The notes beneath the pieces were generated by a model, which saw only the letters and a list, made by a program, of their open reading frames with translations, did no database searches and was not told where the DNA came from. A stretch of 64,000 nt of DNA from an uncultured Winogradskyella sp. (GTDB lineage Bacteria; Bacteroidota; Bacteroidia; Flavobacteriales; Flavobacteriaceae): assembly GCF_947498345.1 (NCBI RefSeq), contig NZ_CANMJY010000010.1, forward strand, positions 99,661 through 163,660, written 5' to 3'. Positions 33,678 through 42,202 of this stretch are shown one piece after another. The position numbers and the translations under genes are program-made. Every line of letters starts with the position of its first letter. Position 1 is the first letter of the stretch.

Positions 33678-34931
33678 ATGTTAGATGTCATTTTAAAAGT
33701 CGATCATATTAGCAAGCAATACCGATTAGGAGTGGTTGGTACAGGTACTTTGAGTCATGATCTTAAGCGTTGGATCTACAAGATAAGAGGCAAGGAAGAT
33801 CCCTTCTTAAAAATAGGGGATAAAAACGATAGAAATTCTAAAGCTAAAAGTAATTATGTATGGGCTTTAAAGGATATTAGTTTTGAAGTCAATAAAGGTG
33901 AAGTACTAGGTATTATAGGAAAAAATGGAGCAGGTAAATCTACACTGCTAAAGATATTATCTAGAGTTACCAGCCCAACCACTGGAGAAATAAAGACCAA
34001 AGGGCGAATAGCATCCTTGTTAGAGGTAGGAACAGGTTTTCATCCAGAGCTTACCGGTAAAGAAAATATTTATCTAAATGGCGCGATTTTAGGAATGACT
34101 AAATCGGAGATAAAAGCAAAGGAGGAAGAAATAATAGAGTTTTCGGGATGTCAGAGATATATAGATACACCTGTAAAGCGTTATAGCTCTGGTATGCGTG
34201 TGCGCTTGGCTTTTGCGGTAGCTGCATTTTTAGAACCCGATATTTTAGTGGTTGATGAAGTTTTGGCAGTAGGTGATGCAGAGTTTCAAAAGAAAGCCGT
34301 TGGTAAGATGCAGGATATTAGTAAAGGAGACGGAAGAACAGTGCTGTTTGTTAGTCATGATATGGGAGCTATTCAAAATTTGTGTAATAGATGTGTTATT
34401 TTAAATGATGGACTAATACAAAGTATTAAACCTACAAGTGAAGCCATAAAAGAATACCTAACGATTAATGTTTTGGATAGTGGTTCTGTAAAAGAGTTTC
34501 AAAAGGAAGCAACTTTAGTGAAAATGTTATCAGCGGAAATTCAAAATAATGGTATTTCAACGACTAACTTTCATAGTGGGGATGATCTAGATTTATTCGT
34601 TAGTATCGAAAATGAAGAGCATGTACCAGTTAACTTATTTGTTGGTTTATATGATCAATATGGTGAGAAGATTGCGCATTTTGGTAATACATACTCTAAA
34701 TTTGATATAAAAAGTGAGTCAACAAAAGTATGTGTGAAATTAAAGAGGTTACCATTTGTTGAAGGTAGGTTTCATATAAATTTATCATTGCATGCATATG
34801 GTAAACCACATCATCTTGAAAAAGAAGTTTTTGCCTTTGAAGTATCTCCTGGGGATTATTATAATATGGGAAAGAATGTGCTTAGAAATAATGGGAAATT
34901 TTTAATGAATGTTGGTTGGAATGAGACTTAG
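33678..34931 (+). CDS. polysaccharide ABC transporter ATPase with C-terminal domain (Wzt-like)
   Basis: A 417-residue protein. The ABC domain (about 1-250) has Walker A GIIGKNGAGKSTLLK near 78-90, signature YSSGMRVRLAFAVA and Walker B ILVVDEVLAVGDAEF. Beyond it is a beta-sandwich C-terminal domain (about 275-417). In Wzt of E. coli O8/O9a the equivalent domain binds the modified end of the O-chain as an export signal. Its presence implies that export recognises a terminal sugar modification, which could be methyl, sulfate, pyruvyl or similar. It overlaps the next gene by a few bases. Confidence 0.95.
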   Translation: MLDVILKVDHISKQYRLGVVGTGTLSHDLKRWIYKIRGKEDPFLKIGDKNDRNSKAKSNYVWALKDISFEVNKGEVLGIIGKNGAGKSTLLKILSRVTSPTTGEIKTKGRIASLLEVGTGFHPELTGKENIYLNGAILGMTKSEIKAKEEEIIEFSGCQRYIDTPVKRYSSGMRVRLAFAVAAFLEPDILVVDEVLAVGDAEFQKKAVGKMQDISKGDGRTVLFVSHDMGAIQNLCNRCVILNDGLIQSIKPTSEAIKEYLTINVLDSGSVKEFQKEATLVKMLSAEIQNNGISTTNFHSGDDLDLFVSIENEEHVPVNLFVGLYDQYGEKIAHFGNTYSKFDIKSESTKVCVKLKRLPFVEGRFHINLSLHAYGKPHHLEKEVFAFEVSPGDYYNMGKNVLRNNGKFLMNVGWNET

Positions 34932-35991
34932 AAAAAAAATTCATAGAATAAAACCGAGGATTAAAAACTTTTTTTCTAAAAAAATCCTTGCAAGGCTAGA
35001 TGAAGAGGGTATTTTTTTAGCGAAATTGTATTACTTTTTTCTGGATTCATCTTTTAACCGTGAAATGCTTAGTGTTCTTCTAGGTAAGAAAGTCCATAAT
35101 TCTAGAAATGAAAATCTAGAATCTAATCAAGCATTTCTTCGAAGAAGTACACATAGAATTGAAAAAGGACTTATAGTACCCAAACAAAAAAAACATTATG
35201 CCTTAGGTTATATATATGATACATGTAGAATACTTAGGGTTACTTATAAAGATATAGATGAGAAATCATTAAGCTGGGTTGTTGATGTATTAGATGCTTA
35301 CTTTAAAAGGGCAGATGATACTTTAGACGTAATTAAAAAATCTAAAAAAGAGTTTGATGCTATAAGAAGTAAAATCTCAATACAGCAAGAGCCAAATATT
35401 AAATCTATACCATTTGAGCATAAAGAGTTAGAAGCTTCTAAAATTGCATTCTCTGATTATTTGAAGTTGACCGAAAGAAGACATTCAGTTAGATATTTTG
35501 AAAATGGTTTAGTAGATAAGACACTTATAGAAAATGCAGTGAGTGCAGGTTTGCAATCACCAAGTGCTTGTAATAGACAACCTTTTGAAGTTTTAGTTTT
35601 ACAAGATAAAAATGTAATATCTAAAGCTGTAGAACTACCAATGGGAGTTCAAACGTTTAAAGATGAAATAAAAAATTTGGCAATTGTATTAGGTGACCTT
35701 AGCTATTATTCTGAAGAAAGAGATCGTCATATAATTTACATAGATAGCGGTCTCTTTGTTATGAGTTTTGTTTTAGGACTTGAAGCTCAAGGTTTATCTT
35801 CTTGTGTCATTAATTGGCCAGATATTGAAGAAAGAGAAAATAGTCTATATAAACAATTTAAAATACCTAAGCATAAAAGATGTATATGTTTTATTGCTTT
35901 TGGATATGCAAAGAGTAAGGGCTTAGTGCCTTTTTCAGAAAAAAAAGAAGCATCAGATATTGTAATGTACAATGAATATTCAAATAGATAA
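34921..35991 (+). CDS. nitroreductase-family protein of the polysaccharide locus
   Basis: A 356-residue protein; the start chosen (ATGAGACTTAG) overlaps the Wzt stop by 11 bases, with another ATG 12 bases upstream. The N-terminal 170 residues are basic and helical and unassigned. The C-terminal part (about 175-350) is an FMN-binding nitroreductase fold: RRHSVRYFENGLVDKTLIENAV, LQSPSACNRQPFEVL and the IDSGLFVMSFVLGLEAQG helix. Members near pyruvyl transferases are common in surface polysaccharide loci, but the reaction is unknown. Its end overlaps the pyruvyl transferase by 20 bases. Confidence 0.87.
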   Translation: MRLRKKIHRIKPRIKNFFSKKILARLDEEGIFLAKLYYFFLDSSFNREMLSVLLGKKVHNSRNENLESNQAFLRRSTHRIEKGLIVPKQKKHYALGYIYDTCRILRVTYKDIDEKSLSWVVDVLDAYFKRADDTLDVIKKSKKEFDAIRSKISIQQEPNIKSIPFEHKELEASKIAFSDYLKLTERRHSVRYFENGLVDKTLIENAVSAGLQSPSACNRQPFEVLVLQDKNVISKAVELPMGVQTFKDEIKNLAIVLGDLSYYSEERDRHIIYIDSGLFVMSFVLGLEAQGLSSCVINWPDIEERENSLYKQFKIPKHKRCICFIAFGYAKSKGLVPFSEKKEASDIVMYNEYSNR

Positions 35992-37105
35992 TACAGGGTT
36001 TAAAAATAAAGGTGCGGAGTTAATGCTTTGTTCTATAGTTGATAGGTACAAAAATGATAGTAATATTAGCTTAATATTTAAAGGTCATGCTACTTTTCAA
36101 CAGAAAGCCTCTTTAGGCTTAAAGTCATTAATTTCGTTACGTAGATTTAAGATTAATTTTTCTTTTATCTTTCCTAAGAATAGATTCTCTAACTCTGGCG
36201 TTGAGCTTACAGAAAATATAGATGTACTTTTTGATGCCGGTGGGTTTCATATAGGAGACCAATGGATATATTCTGACACAGAAAAAAAAGATATTGATAA
36301 AAAAATAGCCTACTACAAATCTTTTAAAAAACAAGGCACTAAAATTGTTTTTTTACCTCAGGCAGCCGGATTATTCAAGAAAACATTATCTAAGCATTAT
36401 TTTCAAAATATTTTAAAACACATAGATTTATTTATACTGAGAGATAAAGTTTCTTACGAATCATGTGTAAGTATAGTAGGAGAACATGATAAGTTGCTTT
36501 TATATCCTGATTTTACAAATATCTATACACCTACATCAAATATAATTTATGAAGCGTTTGAAGATAAAATTTGCCTTATTCCAAACGCTAAAATGCTTAC
36601 ACATACAGATCAAGAAAAGTCCAATGATTATATGCAGTTCATGAATACATTAGTTGCAAGATTATCAGAAGCAAATTTGGATTTATTTTTCCTTAACCAT
36701 GAAGGTAAAGGAGATTTAGAGATAATTAATACGCTAAATAAAGGCTATAATTATCCTGTTATTTCAGATATTAATGCTAATGATGTAAAATATGTTATTG
36801 GTAAGTCTAAAGCTGTCGTTTCTTCTCGATTTCATGGTGTGGTTAGTGGTTTATCTCAAGCTGTTCCTACATTTTGTACTTCATGGAGCCATAAGTATGA
36901 GGAATTGATGAAAGACTATGCTCACGAAGGTGTTCTAAACTTAGAAGATTATGAGAAAAGTATTGATAAAATATTTAGAGTTATAAACAATGATAACTTA
37001 TACACAGAATGTGTCAATCATTTAAGGGATTATGTTACTGTTGAAAAAAGTAAGACTATGGAAATGTGGAATAAGGTAAATCATATTATAAACTATAATG
37101 GATAA
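35972..37105 (+). CDS. polysaccharide pyruvyl transferase family protein
   Basis: A 377-residue GT-B-like pyruvyl transferase (WcaK/CsaB family). It starts IQIDNTGFKNKGAELMLCSIV, the family's Gly-rich opening. The C-terminal half contains the conserved SSRFHGVVSGLSQAVPTFCTSWSHKY region, where the Arg/His binds phosphoenolpyruvate. It should add a ketal-linked pyruvate from PEP to a sugar in the repeat unit, adding negative charge. Overlaps the nitroreductase by 20 bases; the GT2 gene follows at zero spacing. Confidence 0.9.
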   Translation: MNIQIDNTGFKNKGAELMLCSIVDRYKNDSNISLIFKGHATFQQKASLGLKSLISLRRFKINFSFIFPKNRFSNSGVELTENIDVLFDAGGFHIGDQWIYSDTEKKDIDKKIAYYKSFKKQGTKIVFLPQAAGLFKKTLSKHYFQNILKHIDLFILRDKVSYESCVSIVGEHDKLLLYPDFTNIYTPTSNIIYEAFEDKICLIPNAKMLTHTDQEKSNDYMQFMNTLVARLSEANLDLFFLNHEGKGDLEIINTLNKGYNYPVISDINANDVKYVIGKSKAVVSSRFHGVVSGLSQAVPTFCTSWSHKYEELMKDYAHEGVLNLEDYEKSIDKIFRVINNDNLYTECVNHLRDYVTVEKSKTMEMWNKVNHIINYNG

Positions 37106-38023
37106 ATGCTTGTCTCAATAATAATTCCCACTTTTAATCGCGCTCACTTAATAAGTGAAACTTTAGACTCTGTTTTTGCGCAAACCTATACTGACTGGGA
37201 ATGCCTCATTATAGACGATGGGAGTAGTGATAATACAAAAGAAGTTGTTGAGACTTATGTGGCAAAAGACCCTCGTTTTAAGTACTATAAACGGCCAAAA
37301 CAACACAAATCTGGTGGTAATGGCGCACGAAACTACGGTTTTATAAAAAGTAAAGGAGAACTCATCAATTGGTTTGATAGTGATGACTTAATGACCAAAG
37401 ATTTCCTTAAGCTTAAGGTAGAAACCTTAATATCTAAAAAGATAGATTTTGTAGTAAGTAAAACAAAATACTTTAATAAAGACAATCACGATTTTAAATA
37501 TTATGAGTTTAATGCCAATGATGTAACTTTTGAAAGTTTCGCTATGGGTCATATTAACTGGAGTACACCAGATACAATGGTAAAAAGAGCATTAGTCAAT
37601 ACCATAACCTATAATGAAAATTTAAAAGCAGGGCAAGAATATAATTTTATATGTAAATTATTATTGAAAACCACATCCATGGCAACTGTAGATCATTTTT
37701 TAACACTCAGAAGAGCTCATGAGGATTCTATTAGATCCCGAAGAATTGCTGATGAACATTATTATTTAGAATCTAAGTTTAATGCACATTGGCTTACATA
37801 TACAGATGTTAAAGCCCTAACAGACCATAAAGATTTTAGCCGTTACTCTTTATTAAAATGTATCACATGTTATTTACAAAGCCGCAATGCTTTTAAATTA
37901 CCAAAAGGGTTTGGTAAATCATTAAAAGAAGTGTTTAAAAACAGAGCAAATGCGTTTTATTTGGCAAAAGCCACCAATCAACTATTTGGTAAGTATAACT
38001 ATTTTTATAAACGTTTAAAGTAG
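37106..38023 (+). CDS. glycosyltransferase family 2 protein
   Basis: A 305-residue GT-A enzyme. It opens VSIIIPTFNRAHLISETLDSV, then CLIIDDGSSDNTKEVV, and has the metal site NWFDSDDLM, with the D-x-D/DD at about 92-96. The C-terminal part is helical and basic and lacks membrane helices, so it acts from the cytosol on a lipid-linked acceptor. It starts the base after the pyruvyl transferase stop. The sugar donor is not deducible. Confidence 0.92.
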   Translation: MLVSIIIPTFNRAHLISETLDSVFAQTYTDWECLIIDDGSSDNTKEVVETYVAKDPRFKYYKRPKQHKSGGNGARNYGFIKSKGELINWFDSDDLMTKDFLKLKVETLISKKIDFVVSKTKYFNKDNHDFKYYEFNANDVTFESFAMGHINWSTPDTMVKRALVNTITYNENLKAGQEYNFICKLLLKTTSMATVDHFLTLRRAHEDSIRSRRIADEHYYLESKFNAHWLTYTDVKALTDHKDFSRYSLLKCITCYLQSRNAFKLPKGFGKSLKEVFKNRANAFYLAKATNQLFGKYNYFYKRLK

Positions 38024-38025
38024 TT

Positions 38026-38928
38026 ATGAAAACCGCCTTTTGCACTTTTATTTACAGTAAATACTATAAATACATACCTTATTATATATATTCAATAGGC
38101 CAATCTTACCCAGATTCGGATATCATTATTTTGTACGATGGCATATTACCAAAAAAATATAAGCATTATGTTGAAAATAGCCATAACACTATTTTAAAAG
38201 AATCTTTTACTAAAGGACATAATTGGGTTAAAGAATTAAAACATCGTGGTGCAAAATACCAGTCCATAAGGCACATCTTAATGCTCGATGTGTTTTTTAA
38301 TTATGATTATATCTATTTTGGGGATGTAGATATTTTAGTTTTAAAAGAAGCCTATAATTTATTTCAGTTTCATAGAGATCAATGTGCTAAAACCCAACTT
38401 CCATTTAGTAATAAAGTTAGACCATCTGTAGCGCATGAAAATATACCTTCAAAACGATTAACAGGCCTTCATTTTGTTGAGGTAAAACCATACTATACTG
38501 CATTAAAACCAGTTATTGAAAAATTCTTAAGTGATAGTACCTATAGAAATCAGTTATTAAAAGATACCGAACGTAATGAGCATGTGCTTTACAATTTGTG
38601 CAAAGCGGCATTTAATTTTGATGCAGAAAAACTTTTGCATAATTTACGTCCATGGCATGGATTTCATTTGGGTTTAGTGAGAGGTAAAAATTATCTCAAT
38701 ATAGAAACTGTAAAACAAAACTCAAGTCTAGATTTACAACTTCTAAAAGCTGAACTAAATCGTTTAAATAGTAATGGTGAAATTAATAAGCTATTAATGA
38801 AGTATTATTGCTTTCAGGTATATCAAACCTATTTGTATTTAGGGTTAGACTTAGCTTATAGCGTTCATTTAAAGTATAAATTTATGGAAGCCAAAAGAAA
38901 ACTAATTACTAAATTAAAGTATCGATAA
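38026..38928 (+). CDS. putative GT-A fold glycosyltransferase (GT8-like)
   Basis: A 300-residue protein. The start FCTFIYSKYYKYIPYYIYSI and the central IYFGDVDILVLKE (Asp100 and Asp102) recall the GT8/GT-A arrangement with a D-x-D metal site at the end of a strand. A later HNLRPWHGFHLG may be the His-rich metal loop. Similarity is structural and weak, so this is best called a candidate transferase. It sits two bases after the GT2 stop and ten before the GT4 gene, inside the locus. Confidence 0.65.
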   Translation: MKTAFCTFIYSKYYKYIPYYIYSIGQSYPDSDIIILYDGILPKKYKHYVENSHNTILKESFTKGHNWVKELKHRGAKYQSIRHILMLDVFFNYDYIYFGDVDILVLKEAYNLFQFHRDQCAKTQLPFSNKVRPSVAHENIPSKRLTGLHFVEVKPYYTALKPVIEKFLSDSTYRNQLLKDTERNEHVLYNLCKAAFNFDAEKLLHNLRPWHGFHLGLVRGKNYLNIETVKQNSSLDLQLLKAELNRLNSNGEINKLLMKYYCFQVYQTYLYLGLDLAYSVHLKYKFMEAKRKLITKLKYR

Positions 38929-38938
38929 AGTATAGAGA

Positions 38939-40063
38939 ATGCCAAGAAATATATGTCATATAGTTAAGGCTTTTGGTAATAAAAATCAAACGTATACAAA
39001 AGATTTGTTAGAGCTACTTAATACTACCTCTAACGATAATCATTTTGTTTTTTGTCATAGGTTATTTGTAAAGACAGATAGGATTACAGTTTTTACTATT
39101 AAACAATATAATCGTATTCAGTTTTTATTAATTCATTTAAAACTATATACTTTTGATAGTGATTATAGAGATTTAAGTAAAGTATTACCATTGAGTGTGT
39201 TGCAAAAATGGATTGTACTGTGCATCAATAAACCAGATATACTTCATTTACATCATATGCATGCTATACCCTTACCATTATTGCGATACTTTAAATGTAA
39301 TAAGGTAAAGGTAATTATGTCATTGAGAGGAAGAGATTTGCTGATCGATACTCAAAATGAAACCCAACAGATATTATTAAAGCAAAAATTAAGCTTAGCA
39401 GACATAGTCCATAATATTAGTGCCTATATGAGTACTTATCTCAAAGATCAATTACATATAGAATCTAAAGTGATATACAGAGGACAAGAACTGCCAAAAG
39501 CTAAAAATATAAAAACAGACTTCGACAAAACAGATGTTATAAGATTAATTGCTGTTGGGAGATTAGAATGGGTTAAAGGACACATTTATAGTATAGAAAG
39601 TGTACATAGGCTAAGGCAAAAAGGTTACAATGTAACATTAGATATTTATGGAGATGGCAGTTTAAAAGAATATTTTAACTACAGAATTAATCAGTTAGAA
39701 TTACAAGATTCTATTAGCTTAAAAGGACATCTAGATAATAAAGAGCTTAAAGAGCATTATAAAAACTATGATGTAGCTTTACAACCGTCATTAAGCGAGG
39801 CGCTTTCAAACGGATTGGTAGACCTTATGATGCATAATCTACCATGTGTGATAACCAATGTTGGTGGAATGCCAGAAGTCATTGTGCACCAGAAAAGTGG
39901 AGTTGTGATTAGTGTGAATGATATGGTAGCGTTAGACAATGCCATTTTAGAAGCTAATAGTATGAATTTTGATGAATTAAGGTTGCATAATGAAACGCAC
40001 AAAAAACAATTTTCAAGGGATGTAGAGCTTAAGGAATTTAATAAACTTTATAATGCTGTATGA
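38939..40063 (+). CDS. glycosyltransferase family 4 protein
   Basis: A 374-residue GT-B enzyme. The first Rossmann domain has HLHHMHAIPLPLLRYF. The second begins IRLIAVGRLEWVKGHIYSIESV and contains the E-x7-E retaining-enzyme motif region PSLSEALSNGLVDLMMHNLPCVITNVGGMPEV. Such enzymes transfer sugars from nucleotide donors with retention. It overlaps the next gene by four bases. Its acceptor is presumably the growing repeat unit. Confidence 0.92.
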   Translation: MPRNICHIVKAFGNKNQTYTKDLLELLNTTSNDNHFVFCHRLFVKTDRITVFTIKQYNRIQFLLIHLKLYTFDSDYRDLSKVLPLSVLQKWIVLCINKPDILHLHHMHAIPLPLLRYFKCNKVKVIMSLRGRDLLIDTQNETQQILLKQKLSLADIVHNISAYMSTYLKDQLHIESKVIYRGQELPKAKNIKTDFDKTDVIRLIAVGRLEWVKGHIYSIESVHRLRQKGYNVTLDIYGDGSLKEYFNYRINQLELQDSISLKGHLDNKELKEHYKNYDVALQPSLSEALSNGLVDLMMHNLPCVITNVGGMPEVIVHQKSGVVISVNDMVALDNAILEANSMNFDELRLHNETHKKQFSRDVELKEFNKLYNAV

Positions 40064-40950
40064 TTAACAATACAACATATATTCATTTAGGGTTGCACAA
40101 AACAGGTTCTACGTTTTTTCAAAAAACATTTTATCCTGGTTTTAATGAGTTTAATTATTTGCCATTACGAGATATGACTGTTTTGGGTGAGTTTAATCAA
40201 TATATACTCAGAGAACATCCTTTGACATATGATGTAGGAATAGCCAGAGAATTGTTTTTTAAAAATCTTTCAGAAGAATTTCTTGCTGATAAAAGCATTA
40301 CTTTATGTGAAGAGCAATTATCAGGTTTGCCTTTACAAAATGCAAGTAACAGGAGATTGATTTTTGATCGTTTACATGCTTTTTTTCCTAATGCCAAATA
40401 TATTTTAGTTTTAAGAAACCAAAGAGATTTTATTGCGAGTATGTATGCCGAATACCTCAAAAAAGGAGGTATGGCTAGCCTTAATGACTTTTTAGCTCAA
40501 AAGAATACCCAACTCAACTTCTCAAGAGGGACTTATTTAAATTACTATGCCTACTATCATTATATAAAAGAACTGGTAGGTGAAGCGCGTATTAAAGTTT
40601 TATACTACGAAAAGCTAAAGACAAATAGATCATCTTTTCTTGAAGAATTACAAGACTATTTCGGTTTTAAAATAAGTGTGTCTGAGGATATTTTAGATTC
40701 TAAAAACAACGTTTCTATTAAACAAGAGAAGCTTGAATCATTACGCTTTTATAATAGAATAGGAAAAACAGCTTACCATAAAGAGCATTTAATACCTAGA
40801 CGATTTAAAAAATCCGTAATGGCTATTCATAATTTTATAAGCTCAAATAAAACTATAGATAAACATGCTGTTACGCATTATTTAAAAACATTGGATTTAA
40901 ATAATGAGAAGCTTCCTGATTATATAAACATTAAAGATTATGGTTATTAA
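40060..40950 (+). CDS. sulfotransferase domain protein
   Basis: A 296-residue putative PAPS-dependent sulfotransferase. The 5'-phosphosulfate loop is HLGLHKTGSTFFQKTF (about 9-24), with Lys14 and Gly-Ser-Thr. The 3'-phosphate loop is LRNQRDFIASMYAEYLK (about 118-134), with the expected Arg and Ser. It lacks a signal peptide, so it would sulfate lipid-linked sugar in the cytosol. It overlaps the preceding GT4 gene by four bases. First of three sulfotransferases in the locus. Confidence 0.85.
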   Translation: MINNTTYIHLGLHKTGSTFFQKTFYPGFNEFNYLPLRDMTVLGEFNQYILREHPLTYDVGIARELFFKNLSEEFLADKSITLCEEQLSGLPLQNASNRRLIFDRLHAFFPNAKYILVLRNQRDFIASMYAEYLKKGGMASLNDFLAQKNTQLNFSRGTYLNYYAYYHYIKELVGEARIKVLYYEKLKTNRSSFLEELQDYFGFKISVSEDILDSKNNVSIKQEKLESLRFYNRIGKTAYHKEHLIPRRFKKSVMAIHNFISSNKTIDKHAVTHYLKTLDLNNEKLPDYINIKDYGY

Positions 40951-40996
40951 GAGTATAGATTATAAGCTTCTATTAAATAATTAAGCACCTAAATAA

Positions 40997-42202
40997 TTGA
41001 ACGGTTCAAAAAAATTAAATATCATAATTTTTGACGGTAGTTTTAAAACTACGGCTTTTATTAATAGGCTTATTCTTGGGCTTTCAAGACGACACAATGT
41101 ATTTGTTCTAGGGTTTAATACAGATATTGAAAAAAAATTAGAAGGTGTTAGGTATATAAATCTAGGAAACAATACTAATAAAGTAAATTTTCTTTTGGTA
41201 TCTCTAAAACTTGCGCTTCAAACTGTATTTTATTCTGGTGGTATTAAGCGGTTCATTAAATTATTTAATATGCTATTGCATACCAATAGTTTAGGTGTAA
41301 AAAAACTGAATATTAGTAACAGTATATTGAAAATCAAACCAGATATTATACATCTACAATGGCCTACATTACTTCCTCTTGTAGAAGATGTAATATCGTT
41401 GAAAAAATATAGCATAGTGCTAAGTCAGCGTGGCTATCATATTAACGTAAGGGCTTCAGTAGATACAGAATATCAGAATTATTTAAAGCAATGGTATCCT
41501 AGGTTAGATGGATTTCATTCGGTGAGTAATACCCTAAAAGTAAACAGTAATTTAATACATAACTCAGCAAAGAAAATTGATAAAGTCGTTTATTCTGGGT
41601 TAGACCTAAAGTCAATAAATTTTAATAAATCCTATGAGAAAAGTGAACCGCTAAAATTATTGTCTGTTGGTCGTCCACACTGGAAAAAAGGATATAGTAC
41701 CATGATACAAGCGTGTCATTTACTTAAAGAAAAAGGTCTTAAAATTAATTATACAATTATTGGGGCTGCTAATGATGAAGAGCTTATCTATTTAATAGAA
41801 GCTTATAATCTATCTTATGAGATAAAGCTTACTGATAAAGTCTCTCAAGATGAAGTATATGAAATTATGAGACGATCTTCTGTGTTTATTTTACCGAGTT
41901 TAGAAGAAGGAATTGCAAATGTAGTTATTGAGGCTATGGCTATTGGTTTGCCTGTAATCAGTACTAATTGCGGAGGTATGTCAGAGCTTATATCACATTT
42001 AAAAACAGGTATAATAACACCATTAAACAGTATTGACGCTTTAGTAGATGCCGTTGTAAAATTTAATGAACTAAGTTTAGATGAAATTGAAAAGATGCGA
42101 GTTGAAGCAAGGAAAAAAGTTGAAATACAACATAGTGAAGAGAAAATGATTGATGACATGGAAAGTCTTTATCGTAAATGTATAGATAAACCAACCGTAT
42201 AA
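40997..42202 (+). CDS. glycosyltransferase family 4 protein
   Basis: A 401-residue GT-B enzyme with a TTG start. Domain 1 ends around IHLQWPTLLPLVEDV and SQRGYHINVR. Domain 2 begins KLLSVGRPHWKKGYSTMIQA and contains the donor-site motif PSLEEGIANVVIEAMAIGLPVISTNCGG. It is close in pattern to the other GT4 proteins of the locus, which suggests duplication. The next gene (asparagine-synthetase-like) starts on the next base. Confidence 0.92.
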   Translation: MNGSKKLNIIIFDGSFKTTAFINRLILGLSRRHNVFVLGFNTDIEKKLEGVRYINLGNNTNKVNFLLVSLKLALQTVFYSGGIKRFIKLFNMLLHTNSLGVKKLNISNSILKIKPDIIHLQWPTLLPLVEDVISLKKYSIVLSQRGYHINVRASVDTEYQNYLKQWYPRLDGFHSVSNTLKVNSNLIHNSAKKIDKVVYSGLDLKSINFNKSYEKSEPLKLLSVGRPHWKKGYSTMIQACHLLKEKGLKINYTIIGAANDEELIYLIEAYNLSYEIKLTDKVSQDEVYEIMRRSSVFILPSLEEGIANVVIEAMAIGLPVISTNCGGMSELISHLKTGIITPLNSIDALVDAVVKFNELSLDEIEKMRVEARKKVEIQHSEEKMIDDMESLYRKCIDKPTV

